DNA of 40,539 nucleotides, taken from positions 1 through 40,539 of the forward strand of contig JAGOSP010000010.1 of the NCBI GenBank assembly GCA_018062205.1, read 5' to 3'. How positions within the stretch are numbered: position 1 is the stretch's first letter; the number at the start of each line of letters is the position of its first letter. This DNA is from Candidatus Moraniibacteriota bacterium (lineage in GTDB: Bacteria; Patescibacteriota; Minisyncoccia; Moranbacterales; UBA1568). The notes below the pieces were generated by a model. It did no database searches. It saw only the letters and a program-made list of their open reading frames with translations, and had not been told where the DNA came from. Made by a program: the position numbers and the translations under genes. This document shows positions 7,996 to 16,019 of this stretch, piece by piece.

Positions 7996-8965
7996 AGGCG
8001 CCAACATAGATACCAATAGCAATCACCGAAAGGATAAACGAGGTAAATAATACATCAGGCAAACGAAAAATACGAAATTTCGCCATCAGTGATTCTACTA
8101 AGGCAATCATCAAGGCAAAAACCAAAACCTTCACAGCAAAAATAGCGGTGACAAATACAAGCTCCATGCCGAAACCTGTCGTTTCTGAAACCCCAAAAGG
8201 AAAAAAAAGATTTGCTCCCAGCGCAACAAAAATCATCAATTTATTAGCCGCTGCCCATTCCATAAGTGCAAGTCTTTTCCCGGAAAGATCCAGGATCATC
8301 GCCTCATGAATCATTGTGAGCTCCAAATGAGTAGCTGGGTTATCAAACGGAAACCGGGCATTCTCCGCAAGCAACACCAGAAAAAATCCGATGAAAGCAA
8401 TGAAAAGAGGAAGCAGCGTTAGTAGAGGAAGATTATTCATGCCAGAAGAAACCATATCCATAACATTCCCCGTTTGTGTCGCAATTGAAACCGCAAATAG
8501 TGCGAAGAAAAAACCACCTTCGGCAAGCGCTGATACCATCATTTCTCGACTGGAACCAAAGCCACCAAAAGCACTCCCTTGATCCATACCGATCAAAACC
8601 AGAAGAAACGTTGTGAGAGCGAAAAGATATACAATAACAATAAAATCAGAAACTGCACCTAAAGAGAAAACTCCCCATTCACCCAAAACAAGCTCTGGAA
8701 TCACTGAAGTTGCCAGGGGTACCGAAGCACCAAGGAGGACGGTAATTGCGAAGATAAGATATGGAAAATAGCGCGTCACCCAAGAAGCCTCGTTCGAAAT
8801 AATTTCATCTTTTTGAAAAAGTTTTCGAAGATCGCGGTATGGCTGCCAAATATCAGCTCCCACACGATTTTGCATCAGTGCTTTTATCTTTCTAATAACA
8901 CCAATAAGAAGCGGTGAAATGACCGGGACAGAAATGATTTGTATGAGAAAAAATAATGTATCCAT
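7988..8965 (-). CDS. HyfC/HycD/NuoH-like membrane anchor subunit
   Basis: This encodes 325 residues and about eight helices. The start at MDTLFF (8965) is chosen because it lies four bases after the stop of the preceding gene; the longer frame would overlap it. Family landmarks are present: IKALMQNRVGADIWQPYRDL near the N-terminus, and the acidic cytoplasmic loop LAENARFPFDNPATHLELT with the conserved Glu and Asp residues, followed by MIHEAM. NuoH-type subunits hold the peripheral arm to the membrane and form the first part of the coupling channel, and these acids are intact. It fits the usual position between the HyfB-like and HyfE-like genes. Confidence 0.93.
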   Translation of the reverse strand: MDTLFFLIQIISVPVISPLLIGVIRKIKALMQNRVGADIWQPYRDLRKLFQKDEIISNEASWVTRYFPYLIFAITVLLGASVPLATSVIPELVLGEWGVFSLGAVSDFIVIVYLFALTTFLLVLIGMDQGSAFGGFGSSREMMVSALAEGGFFFALFAVSIATQTGNVMDMVSSGMNNLPLLTLLPLFIAFIGFFLVLLAENARFPFDNPATHLELTMIHEAMILDLSGKRLALMEWAAANKLMIFVALGANLFFPFGVSETTGFGMELVFVTAIFAVKVLVFALMIALVESLMAKFRIFRLPDVLFTSFILSVIAIGIYVGAYV

Positions 8966-8969
8966 ACGG

Positions 8970-11042
8970 TTATCGTATCGTGAAAATGAGGAGAGCAATA
9001 AGCGTTACAAAAACATACAACATATAGATGTTCACGTTTCCACTTTGGATTTTTTTTACTCGATCAGAAAAATATCCGATTGCGTCTGTAATTGGATGAA
9101 AAACATAGTTTCGATATACATCAAAAAAATCAGTTTTCACGCTCTGAACCGAAGTAAAATAACGTGTCTCGGCGTCACAATACTCCACATCGGTTTGTTT
9201 GGTTGGGCGGAGAATCCCTCGAAAAATAATAACCAATGAGCGAGAGAAGCTTGTCGCTGTAATCTGCATTTTTGGAGAAAGTGGCATCCCACAATCCCAA
9301 GTTGGAGCAAATATGACCTTGCGCTTACGGGTCAACCATCCAACCGTGGCACCAATAATAGCTATAAAAACAACCAGGGCTACTGCTGTTCCGTGTGCAG
9401 GAAGAATACCTGAAAAATTTTCACTCATGCCCATGAACTGCAGGTATGGGAAAACAAGAGTTTCTCCGCCAGCTCCAAAAACAAGACTCGCTACAATCCC
9501 CACAAGAAAAGAGACCACGAAGGGGGCACCAATTCCCATAACAATAGTCAGCACCGCAAGTACAAACATTGGAAGATGTACCAACCAATTCAATTTTTCT
9601 TTTTTTGGTTTCTGTTCCCGGGGATGACGATCTCTCCGTCGTCCAAGGAAAGTAATGCCAAATGCTTTTGCAAAACAAGCCATGGCTAAGCCACCAGTAA
9701 ACGAAAGACTCGCGATACTGACAAGAAAAGTCATTTTTACCAGGAGACTTGATGCTGCTACGCCAACAAAAAGCGATTGAAAAATAAGCCATTCGCTTGC
9801 AAATCCATTAAACGGCGGGAAAGCAGCAATAGCCAGAGATCCAATCAGAAAGAAAAATGCAGAATAAGGAAGAATATGAATAAGCCCCCCATAAGATTCC
9901 ATGTTTCGCGTCCCTGTTGCGCCCACAACTACCCCCGAAGTTAAAAACAGAAGTGATTTAAAAATTGCATGGTTAACCGTATGAAAAAGTGCCGCTGCCA
10001 AAGCGAAGACAAAAAAATCTTGTAGGCCATACCCCGCAAACACAAGTGCCGCACCAACACCTAATAAGATGATCCCGATGTGTTCAATACTTGAATAAGC
10101 AAGCAGCCTTTTGATGTCGTGTTCCGATAAAGCATACAAAACACCAAGGAGCGAAGAAATGGCACCAAGAGTAAGAATAACTAATCCCCACTCTAATGGC
10201 GCACCAGGGAAAAAATCAAAGAAAAAACGAATAATCATAAAAATGGCTGTCTTGATCATGACACCAGACATAAGAGCCGAAACATGAGAAGGGGCAGCCG
10301 GGTGCGCTTCTGGCAACCAAATATGCAATGGAATAATACCAGCCTTTGTACCGAATCCAATCAATACCGAACCAAAAAGTACCCCCTGCCAAACGGGTGA
10401 GAGATTTACTAAGCCAATGAGTCGCCATGTATCAAAATCAAATGAACCAGTTGCTTTGTAAGCCAAGAAAAACGCACACGCGATAAACACCATTCCTAAT
10501 TGCGTCATAAGTAAATACAAGAATCCAGCCCGAATATTTCGAGCTTCTTCTCGATCAAATATGACCAGAAAATAAGAGGCAATCGACATGAGCTCCCAAG
10601 CAAAAAGAAAAAATAAAGCATGATTGGACGACACGACAAGCACCATACCCAAAAGAAAAACATTATAGAAAAATCCAAAAATTCCAAGATTATATTTCCC
10701 AATAAAGTGTTTCTGGTAACTCACTCCAAACCAAGAGACTAGGGCGGCTACGCTTCCGATCAATCCCAAAAAGAATGCGGACAAACCATCTATATGAAAA
10801 GAAAAAGCTACATCAGGAAACGGCGATCCAAACGAGAGAGCTTTCCCTTCTCCATTCAAAAAGACTCCAACCGAAAAAACTAACAGCAAAATAGATGACA
10901 AAAAAGCCCCCAGATGAGCTACCCAGTTAGCTGTTTTTCCACCATCACGCAGTTGCCATCCGACAATCAGTGAAAACAACGCTGAACCAGCGTACATAGC
11001 AAGTACAACTACGAATACATCAGTTTGAAAAAATATATCCAT
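8970..11042 (-). CDS. Antiporter-like membrane subunit (HyfB/NuoL-like) of the Ehr-like complex
   Basis: This encodes about 690 residues with about 14 core helices and an extra C-terminal region ending in a helix, as in HyfB. Key residues are present: Glu in FAWELMSIASYF (TM5 region), Lys in GFGTKAGIIPLHIWLP (TM7 region), KRLLAYSSIEHIG (TM8 region) and Lys in NHAIFKSLLFLTSG (TM12 region). EAHPAAPSHVSALMSG is the usual loop. The start is uncertain: a TTG at 11054 overlaps the stop of the small-subunit gene, while the ATG at 11042 has GAGAG upstream; I prefer the ATG. A basic loop (GRRRDRHPREQKPKKEK, near residue 480) faces the cytoplasm. Likely a proton- or sodium-translocating module. Confidence 0.93.
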   Translation of the reverse strand: MDIFFQTDVFVVVLAMYAGSALFSLIVGWQLRDGGKTANWVAHLGAFLSSILLLVFSVGVFLNGEGKALSFGSPFPDVAFSFHIDGLSAFFLGLIGSVAALVSWFGVSYQKHFIGKYNLGIFGFFYNVFLLGMVLVVSSNHALFFLFAWELMSIASYFLVIFDREEARNIRAGFLYLLMTQLGMVFIACAFFLAYKATGSFDFDTWRLIGLVNLSPVWQGVLFGSVLIGFGTKAGIIPLHIWLPEAHPAAPSHVSALMSGVMIKTAIFMIIRFFFDFFPGAPLEWGLVILTLGAISSLLGVLYALSEHDIKRLLAYSSIEHIGIILLGVGAALVFAGYGLQDFFVFALAAALFHTVNHAIFKSLLFLTSGVVVGATGTRNMESYGGLIHILPYSAFFFLIGSLAIAAFPPFNGFASEWLIFQSLFVGVAASSLLVKMTFLVSIASLSFTGGLAMACFAKAFGITFLGRRRDRHPREQKPKKEKLNWLVHLPMFVLAVLTIVMGIGAPFVVSFLVGIVASLVFGAGGETLVFPYLQFMGMSENFSGILPAHGTAVALVVFIAIIGATVGWLTRKRKVIFAPTWDCGMPLSPKMQITATSFSRSLVIIFRGILRPTKQTDVEYCDAETRYFTSVQSVKTDFFDVYRNYVFHPITDAIGYFSDRVKKIQSGNVNIYMLYVFVTLIALLIFTIR

Positions 11043-11050
11043 AAACACTC

Positions 11051-11614
11051 TCAATGATGAGGATGATCGGTATCGTCTGATTCTTTCTGCTTTTCAGACT
11101 GCTCCAAATCATGAAACAAACCTAGAAGTGACATCAAAATTTGTCGCGGTGAAGGAGGATCCCCAGGAATGCCAAAATCTACTGGGATAATATCAGAGAC
11201 TTGATTGACAACTGCATAGGAATCTTTAAAAACACTCCCTTGAATAGCGCCATCGCCAAGAGCAACAACCAAACAGGGTTTCGGCATGGCTTCGTATGTA
11301 TGCCGTAAGCCCTGAATCATGTTTCGAGAGACCGGCCCAGAAACAAAAAGTGCATCTGCATGCCGAGGAGAAGCAACAAAACGAATACCAAAACGCTCAA
11401 TATCATAGTAGACATTTCCCAGCGCCGTAAGCTCTTGTTCTTCGGCGTTCGATGAGCCGGCAGCGACACTCCGAATAGCAAACGACCCACCGAAAAGTCT
11501 TTTCACGGAAGCAGATACTTTTTCACCTACAACCTCGAATGGAGCGTCTGTCAATTCTTCAAAAGACAAAGCGAGGCGGGGAGTTTTTCGGATTTTATTC
11601 AGCATTTGAAACAT
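11051..11614 (-). CDS. Hydrogenase small-subunit-like protein (NuoB/HycG-like, Ehr type) without iron-sulphur ligands
   Basis: This encodes 187 residues, first gene of the operon. The NuoB/HycG fold is clear from YYDIERFGIRFVASPRHAD, LFVSGPVSRNM, VVALGD, VFKDSYAV and IPGDPPSPRQIL. In the family the cluster is held by GSCNGCE, GDC and GCPP. Here these read GSSNAEE (53-59), GDG (120-122) and GDPP (151-154). All four ligands are replaced (Ser55, Glu58, Gly122, Asp152). The only Cys is 114, at a non-ligand position. Known Ehr complexes lose the nickel site; loss of the proximal [4Fe-4S] cluster too is unexpected to me. The fold-defining residues around each lost Cys are conserved, so the protein is unlikely to be decaying. 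A His-rich acidic tail (DDTDHPHH) ends it. The start may be 11605 instead. Confidence 0.92.
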   Translation of the reverse strand: MFQMLNKIRKTPRLALSFEELTDAPFEVVGEKVSASVKRLFGGSFAIRSVAAGSSNAEEQELTALGNVYYDIERFGIRFVASPRHADALFVSGPVSRNMIQGLRHTYEAMPKPCLVVALGDGAIQGSVFKDSYAVVNQVSDIIPVDFGIPGDPPSPRQILMSLLGLFHDLEQSEKQKESDDTDHPHH

Positions 11615-11683
11615 ACCCTAGCCATCAATCAATCATTCACAGCCCATGCAACAAGAAACACATCTCCTCTCAGAATATCCAAT

Positions 11684-11711
11684 ATCTTACACCTCTCATT
11701 TTTTTTGTCAA
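11684..11711 (-). promoter_or_regulatory. Predicted promoter of the Ehr-like operon
   Basis: On the minus strand a perfect TTGACA (11706-11711) precedes TAAGAT (11684-11689, four of six) with a 16-base spacer. The leader would be about 65 bases. No other good promoter lies inside the tightly packed six-gene operon, so this may drive all of it. Confidence 0.5.
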
Positions 11712-11767
11712 AATATCTCTTATTTTTAACATATTTTGAATACAACAACCTTCATAACACACCCCCA

Positions 11768-12373
11768 TTACGCTACCGACTGTCGCTCCTTCCAGATATG
11801 CCATACGGCCGGGAGAAAAGAAATAACAATGATCGCAAGAATGACTGGCAGTAAATACCGATCAACATCTGTAATGAGGTTTCCAAAAAGATACCCTCCC
11901 GAAGTTAATCCAACCGTCCAAAGAACAGCACCAAGGATGTTGTATGTTAAAAAACTCCGATAATTCATCCCCGCAATACCAGCCACAATTGGTCCAAAAG
12001 TTCGTACAATCGGAATAAAACGAGCTAGCATAATTGTCTTTGCCCCATGTTTTTCATAAAAGGATTGTGCTCGCCGTACATGTGCCTTGTGAAAGAAAAA
12101 TGAATCATCACGTTCAAAAAGTTTTGGGCCAACTTTTTTCCCAAACCAATATCCAACCATATTTCCTGTGATGGCCGCAACCAAAAGCACAACTATCAAA
12201 ATCGGCAATACAAACAATCCTTGCGCGGCAAGCAAACCAGCAACAAAAAGCAAGCTATCTCCAGGAAGAAAAAATCCAAGGAAAAGCCCTGTTTCAGCAA
12301 AGACAATAAAAAACAATCCGATCAGCCCCACTGTCTGAATAAGTTCTCCCAAATCAACACCAAAATAATGCAT
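11768..12373 (-). CDS. DedA family membrane protein
   Basis: This encodes 201 residues of the DedA/VTT (SNARE-associated) family. Landmarks are FAETGLFLGFFLPGDSLLF (acidic Glu27 and Gly38-Asp39) and RFIPIVRTFGPIVAG, the conserved Arg- and Pro-containing motif in the second re-entrant loop. It has about five hydrophobic segments and a basic C-terminus. DedA proteins act in the cytoplasmic membrane; several have been shown to flip phospholipids or undecaprenyl phosphate and to depend on proton motive force. That would suit the glycan genes later in the window, but the link is inferred. The gene is 27 bases downstream of the adaptor gene, with no clear SD, so it probably shares that transcript. 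Confidence 0.93.
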   Translation of the reverse strand: MHYFGVDLGELIQTVGLIGLFFIVFAETGLFLGFFLPGDSLLFVAGLLAAQGLFVLPILIVVLLVAAITGNMVGYWFGKKVGPKLFERDDSFFFHKAHVRRAQSFYEKHGAKTIMLARFIPIVRTFGPIVAGIAGMNYRSFLTYNILGAVLWTVGLTSGGYLFGNLITDVDRYLLPVILAIIVISFLPAVWHIWKERQSVA

Positions 12374-12400
12374 AGAGATAATTCCAATCGAAATAAAATG

Positions 12401-13399
12401 CTACTTTATCTTACTCACGATCACGCGCTCCCCCTCTCTTATTCCCGACAACACCTCCGTTGAACCATCATCACCCTCCACTCCAGTCTCAATAAATCTG
12501 CGCTCCGATGAAATACTATCGTTCGCTATCTCAACGAATACACGACCACCTTCACGTCCCAATGAACGGTAAGGTACCATCAAAACTTGTTTCCGCTGAG
12601 AAATCATCACGTCAATATTTGCGCTCATACCCTCCTTTAAACGAGCATCTTGCCCCTGAAGTCCAAAGGTGACCGTATAGTAAATGACATCCTGAATCAC
12701 CGTAGAAGAAGGCTCAATCGAGGTAACTTTTGCGACAAACTTCTCATCGGAAGAGAGCGCATCGAAAGTAATTTCAGCTTCTTTTCCAGGTACTACTTTG
12801 TCAATATCGGCCTCTGGGACATCGGCTTTTAACAAAAAATCTTCCGCCCCAGAAACTCGACCAATCACTTTCCCAAGTGTCACAGTTTCACCAATTCGTA
12901 CGTCCAATTTTGAAAGAGTTCCGTCGATTGGAGCTACAAGACTACTCTTTTTCTTCTCCGCCCAAATGGTTCGAATATTTTCTCGAGCTTGTTTGGTTGT
13001 CAGTTTTTTTACTGCTTTTTCTTCCGGACTCAAATCATCCCAACTTCGCCGAGCTAATTTTTCATTTTCTTCCGCTATAGAAAGTGCGACTGCGGCTTTT
13101 CTGCCTTCCGATTGCAAAACAGTGGTATCGAGTACTGCGACAATATCTCCTTTTTGTATCGCCGCACCCTGCGCAACCAATATCTTATCCACCATACCAG
13201 TGGCTAAAAACGAAAGATCTGCATAACTATTTGGTTCAAGTCTTCCTACCACGGAGACTGTTTCACGAACATCACCTTTTACAACAGGCTCGCTTACCCA
13301 AAGTGCCTTGGGTGGTCGCGACTGCCACCAATACCATATTCCGCCAATACCAGCTAATAAAATAATCCCTACTATAATTTTCTTTTTTCCTCCAAACAT
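12401..13399 (-). CDS. Periplasmic adaptor (membrane fusion) protein, MacA/RND type
   Basis: This encodes 332 residues. An N-terminal membrane anchor (7-26) is followed by the adaptor pattern: first half of a lipoyl-like barrel-sandwich domain (VGRLEPNSYADLSFLATGMVDKI and GAAIQKGDIVAVLD), a short helical hairpin rich in Glu/Lys, the second lipoyl half (VAPIDGTLSKLDVRIGETV), then beta-barrel and membrane-proximal domains. Such proteins link an inner-membrane ABC or RND transporter to export. The hairpin is short, as in adaptors of single-membrane organisms. The usual MacB-like ABC permease and ATPase are not next to it, so the partner must be encoded elsewhere or be missing. It lies between rnhA and dedA with gaps of 18 and 27 bases, likely one operon. 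Confidence 0.92.
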   Translation of the reverse strand: MFGGKKKIIVGIILLAGIGGIWYWWQSRPPKALWVSEPVVKGDVRETVSVVGRLEPNSYADLSFLATGMVDKILVAQGAAIQKGDIVAVLDTTVLQSEGRKAAVALSIAEENEKLARRSWDDLSPEEKAVKKLTTKQARENIRTIWAEKKKSSLVAPIDGTLSKLDVRIGETVTLGKVIGRVSGAEDFLLKADVPEADIDKVVPGKEAEITFDALSSDEKFVAKVTSIEPSSTVIQDVIYYTVTFGLQGQDARLKEGMSANIDVMISQRKQVLMVPYRSLGREGGRVFVEIANDSISSERRFIETGVEGDDGSTEVLSGIREGERVIVSKIK

Positions 13400-13417
13400 A
13401 TTCTTGATATTTTAACT

Positions 13418-13852
13418 TTACAGAAGACCGGGTTGTTTGAGAACCATATCCATTGCCTTATTCGCCTGCGCGTCAGCTAATGTATTCTGCTCTCTCGGCA
13501 CATGAACAAAAATTACTTGCCCAAAATCCAAAGTAAGATTCCATGCTTCAAGAAAAAGTGGCTGCAATTTCACATTTTCAATTTTATACTCGTGATTCAG
13601 TTGTTTGCATGCTAATTCGCTATCCATGCGTACTTCAATAGCAGCTTTCTTTGCTCGTTCCTTCCCGATAAGCGACTTTACTTTTTTAAGCGCCGAAACA
13701 ATAGCAGCGTATTCTGCCTCATTATTTGTTTTATCACCTAAAAACTCACCATAGCTTTTGCTAAGCGTCTCAATGTACACTCCGAGTGCCGATGGTCCAG
13801 GATTCCCCCGAGATCCGCCATCCGTATACAGAATAATTTTTTCCATACTCAT
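13418..13852 (-). CDS. rnhA: Ribonuclease HI family protein
   Basis: This encodes 144 residues. The four catalytic carboxylates of RNase HI are visible: Asp11 (YTDGGSRGN), Glu45 (NNEAEY), Asp77 (RMDSEL) and Asp127 (LADAQAN). It cleaves the RNA strand of RNA-DNA hybrids in the cytoplasm, removing primers and R-loops. The basic handle helix of E. coli RNase HI is not obvious, placing it with the shorter, Bacillus/archaeal-like RNase HI group. It starts at ATG 13852, with an alternative at 13846. It begins a likely operon with the adaptor and dedA genes and follows a terminator that closes the recJ operon. Confidence 0.93.
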   Translation of the reverse strand: MSMEKIILYTDGGSRGNPGPSALGVYIETLSKSYGEFLGDKTNNEAEYAAIVSALKKVKSLIGKERAKKAAIEVRMDSELACKQLNHEYKIENVKLQPLFLEAWNLTLDFGQVIFVHVPREQNTLADAQANKAMDMVLKQPGLL

Positions 13853-13888
13853 AAGTCCACTTTACCATACTCAACGATTTTCTCGAAG

Positions 13889-13916
13889 AAAACTACCCAA
13901 GGTTCTGGGCAGTTTT
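13889..13916 (-). terminator. Terminator closing the recJ operon (minus strand)
   Basis: On the minus strand AAAACTGCCCA pairs with TGGGTAGTTTT (one G-T pair, 11-bp stem, six-base loop), followed by CTTC. Its 5' edge overlaps the stop codon of the 13915 gene. The U-tract is mostly inside the stem, so efficiency is uncertain. Confidence 0.65.
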
Positions 13917-14292
13917 ACGCATGCTCGAATATTTTTCGAAAAAGCAACACCGGATCGGCCGGACACACCTTCGAATATGCCACCCGATATAATCGACGCT
14001 GTTTTAATACCTGGCCACAGACAAAGGCTTGCAAGAATGCCCTCGATGAAATTCGAGCAATCAAAAGACGTACTGGATCATGAATCGATAATCCGGAGTC
14101 AAACCATCTTCTGATTTCTGCCACATCATCTCTCGACCATGTCACGTCTTCTTCATAATGGACGGAGACTACACAGGTGTCTGGACTGACATTGTATGAT
14201 TGCTCACCGAGAATCATTCCCAGGCACCATCGCCATTGCTGCCTACTAAACCCCAGCTTGACGCAGACGGCTTGATTAACCCTGTACTTCAT
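13915..14292 (-). CDS. Small hypothetical protein coupled to recJ
   Basis: This encodes 125 residues. The ATG at 14292 lies three bases after the recJ stop, and GGAG within the last recJ codons is an ideal SD, so translation is probably coupled. The protein is soluble, basic and Trp/Cys-containing: FSRQQWRWCLGM near the start, a VVSVHYEEDVTWSRDDVAEIRRWFDSG middle, and a basic end (LKQRRLYRVAYSKVCPADP). No signal peptide or membrane segment is seen. I do not recognise the family. Its position after a DNA-repair nuclease might point to nucleic acid work, but nothing in the sequence shows it. A terminator follows at once. Confidence 0.75.
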   Translation of the reverse strand: MKYRVNQAVCVKLGFSRQQWRWCLGMILGEQSYNVSPDTCVVSVHYEEDVTWSRDDVAEIRRWFDSGLSIHDPVRLLIARISSRAFLQAFVCGQVLKQRRLYRVAYSKVCPADPVLLFRKIFEHA

Positions 14293-14295
14293 GGT

Positions 14296-15999
14296 TTATG
14301 CTCCTTTCCGACACAGATCAATAAGTTTGAGTTGAATGGACGAGCGCCCATTCCATGTATTTTCCTCCAAAGTGAAAGCAATATCAAGTCGGTCTCCTTC
14401 GACGATCATTGGAAACCGCTCACCTAAAGAAAAACCAATAGCATCAAATGATTTCAATCCATCAGGTGATTCCAAAGAAAATTTGAGATGTTTATTTCCA
14501 TTCCCTACAAAACGAACTTGTTTCACTCTCATATCAGAAAGAGCGAAAACTGGCTCGGTATTTCCTTCGCCAAAAGGTGCGAAGCGAGTAATATCCGTGA
14601 CGAGTCGGGGGACGATATCCGTTGGCTGTATTTCCATGTCAATCCACATTTCTGGCTCAGTCACAACTTCACGAAGATTCTCTTCCACTAGCGCACTAAA
14701 GCGTTCATAAAATACATCGAGATTCTCATTTTTAATTGTCATGCCAGCCGCCTGAGTATGTCCACCGAACTTCACCAAAAGATCAGAACACTTCTCAATA
14801 GCTTCAATAATATTAAATTCTGGAATACTTCGAAATGACCCCATGCTTTCTGTGGCGCCCCGAAATAATACACAAGTCGGTTTCCGATAGGTATGTGCGA
14901 TCCGTCCCGCAATCAGCCCAACGATACCAAATGGATATTCTTCTCCTACCGCAAAGATGAATTTTTTATTTTGATATTCTGTTTCAACTAAAAGTTTTAC
15001 CTGCTCTGTCGTATCGGTGCTCAATTTTCTCCGAGCATTATTATGATTCTCCAGTTCAAGAGCAAGATTCCCAGCGACATCCACATTCGACTCCATGAGC
15101 AAATCATGAGCCAACATAGCATGTGCCATACGAGAAGCGGCGTTGATGCGTGGCGCAATCTGAAAAGCAATATCTCGAGCGGACGGTTTTTTCTCAGAAG
15201 AAAAAGGCATTCTCCCAACTCGAAACATCTCTTGAAATCCAACGCGTCTTGTTCGAGAAAGAACAATCAAGCCATACGTTACCAATACCCTATTTTCCCC
15301 TATAAGCGGCATCACATCCGCAACAGTACCGGTCGCGACAATATCAAGAAGCCATTTCGCTTGATCCTCCTGTTCAGGTGCGAAGCGTTGAAAAAGCGCT
15401 TGCGCAACTTTGAATGCCGTCCCTGCTCCGCAAAGGTCTCGAAAAGGATATGTTTCACCAATCAATTTCGGATTAATAATCGCATACGCAGATGGGAGCA
15501 CCTCGGGAACATGGTGGTGATCAATAATAATAACGTCTAGCCCGAGCATATTAGCCTCATCGATTTCTTCGTGATTCATCATGCCGCAATCAAGCGTCAT
15601 CATCAGCCGGACATCCTGCTTGGTAAAAAAATCGAGTGCTCGGGTATTGAGCCCATGACCTTCAGTATCTTTCTGCGGAATATATACCACCACGCGTCCA
15701 CCGAGAATTTGTATCGCTTCTCGCATCACTACTGATGACGTTACGCCATCAGCATCATAATCACCAAAAATTCCAATCACCTCATCTCGCTTCAAAGAAC
15801 CTCCTATACGCTCAACAACACGTTCCATTTGAGAAAACAAAAATGGATCATGAAGATCACGATCATATTGCGGGGAAAGGAATCGTACCTGCTCCTCCTC
15901 TTGATTGTACCCCCGCTGTTCCAATAGCAATGCAACTATAGGATGCAGAGAACCCGGTAGCGTTTTTCGCTCCGGTATACGGAATTTCCACGTAGCCAT
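14296..15999 (-). CDS. recJ: Single-stranded-DNA-specific exonuclease RecJ
   Basis: This encodes 567 residues, the usual RecJ length. DHH phosphoesterase motifs are complete: DYDADG (80-85) at metal site I, a TLDCGM stretch, DHH (160-162), and the DHHA1 domain with GGHTQAAG. An OB-fold C-terminal domain follows (FAPFGEGNTEPVF and onward). RecJ degrades single-stranded DNA 5' to 3' in mismatch repair, base excision repair and the RecFOR pathway, using Mn2+ or Mg2+. It lies 20 bases after the receiver-domain gene and just before the small 13915 gene, in one apparent operon driven by the promoter at 16613-16641. Confidence 0.97.
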   Translation of the reverse strand: MATWKFRIPERKTLPGSLHPIVALLLEQRGYNQEEEQVRFLSPQYDRDLHDPFLFSQMERVVERIGGSLKRDEVIGIFGDYDADGVTSSVVMREAIQILGGRVVVYIPQKDTEGHGLNTRALDFFTKQDVRLMMTLDCGMMNHEEIDEANMLGLDVIIIDHHHVPEVLPSAYAIINPKLIGETYPFRDLCGAGTAFKVAQALFQRFAPEQEDQAKWLLDIVATGTVADVMPLIGENRVLVTYGLIVLSRTRRVGFQEMFRVGRMPFSSEKKPSARDIAFQIAPRINAASRMAHAMLAHDLLMESNVDVAGNLALELENHNNARRKLSTDTTEQVKLLVETEYQNKKFIFAVGEEYPFGIVGLIAGRIAHTYRKPTCVLFRGATESMGSFRSIPEFNIIEAIEKCSDLLVKFGGHTQAAGMTIKNENLDVFYERFSALVEENLREVVTEPEMWIDMEIQPTDIVPRLVTDITRFAPFGEGNTEPVFALSDMRVKQVRFVGNGNKHLKFSLESPDGLKSFDAIGFSLGERFPMIVEGDRLDIAFTLEENTWNGRSSIQLKLIDLCRKGA

Positions 16000-16019
16000 A
16001 TTTTTCTCAAAAAATCCAA

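Noticed and set aside
4269-11614. A functional group 4 NiFe hydrogenase or respiratory complex I
   Set aside because: All NiFe and [4Fe-4S] ligands are missing in the large and small subunits, and there is no NADH- or ferredoxin-oxidising module in the operon.
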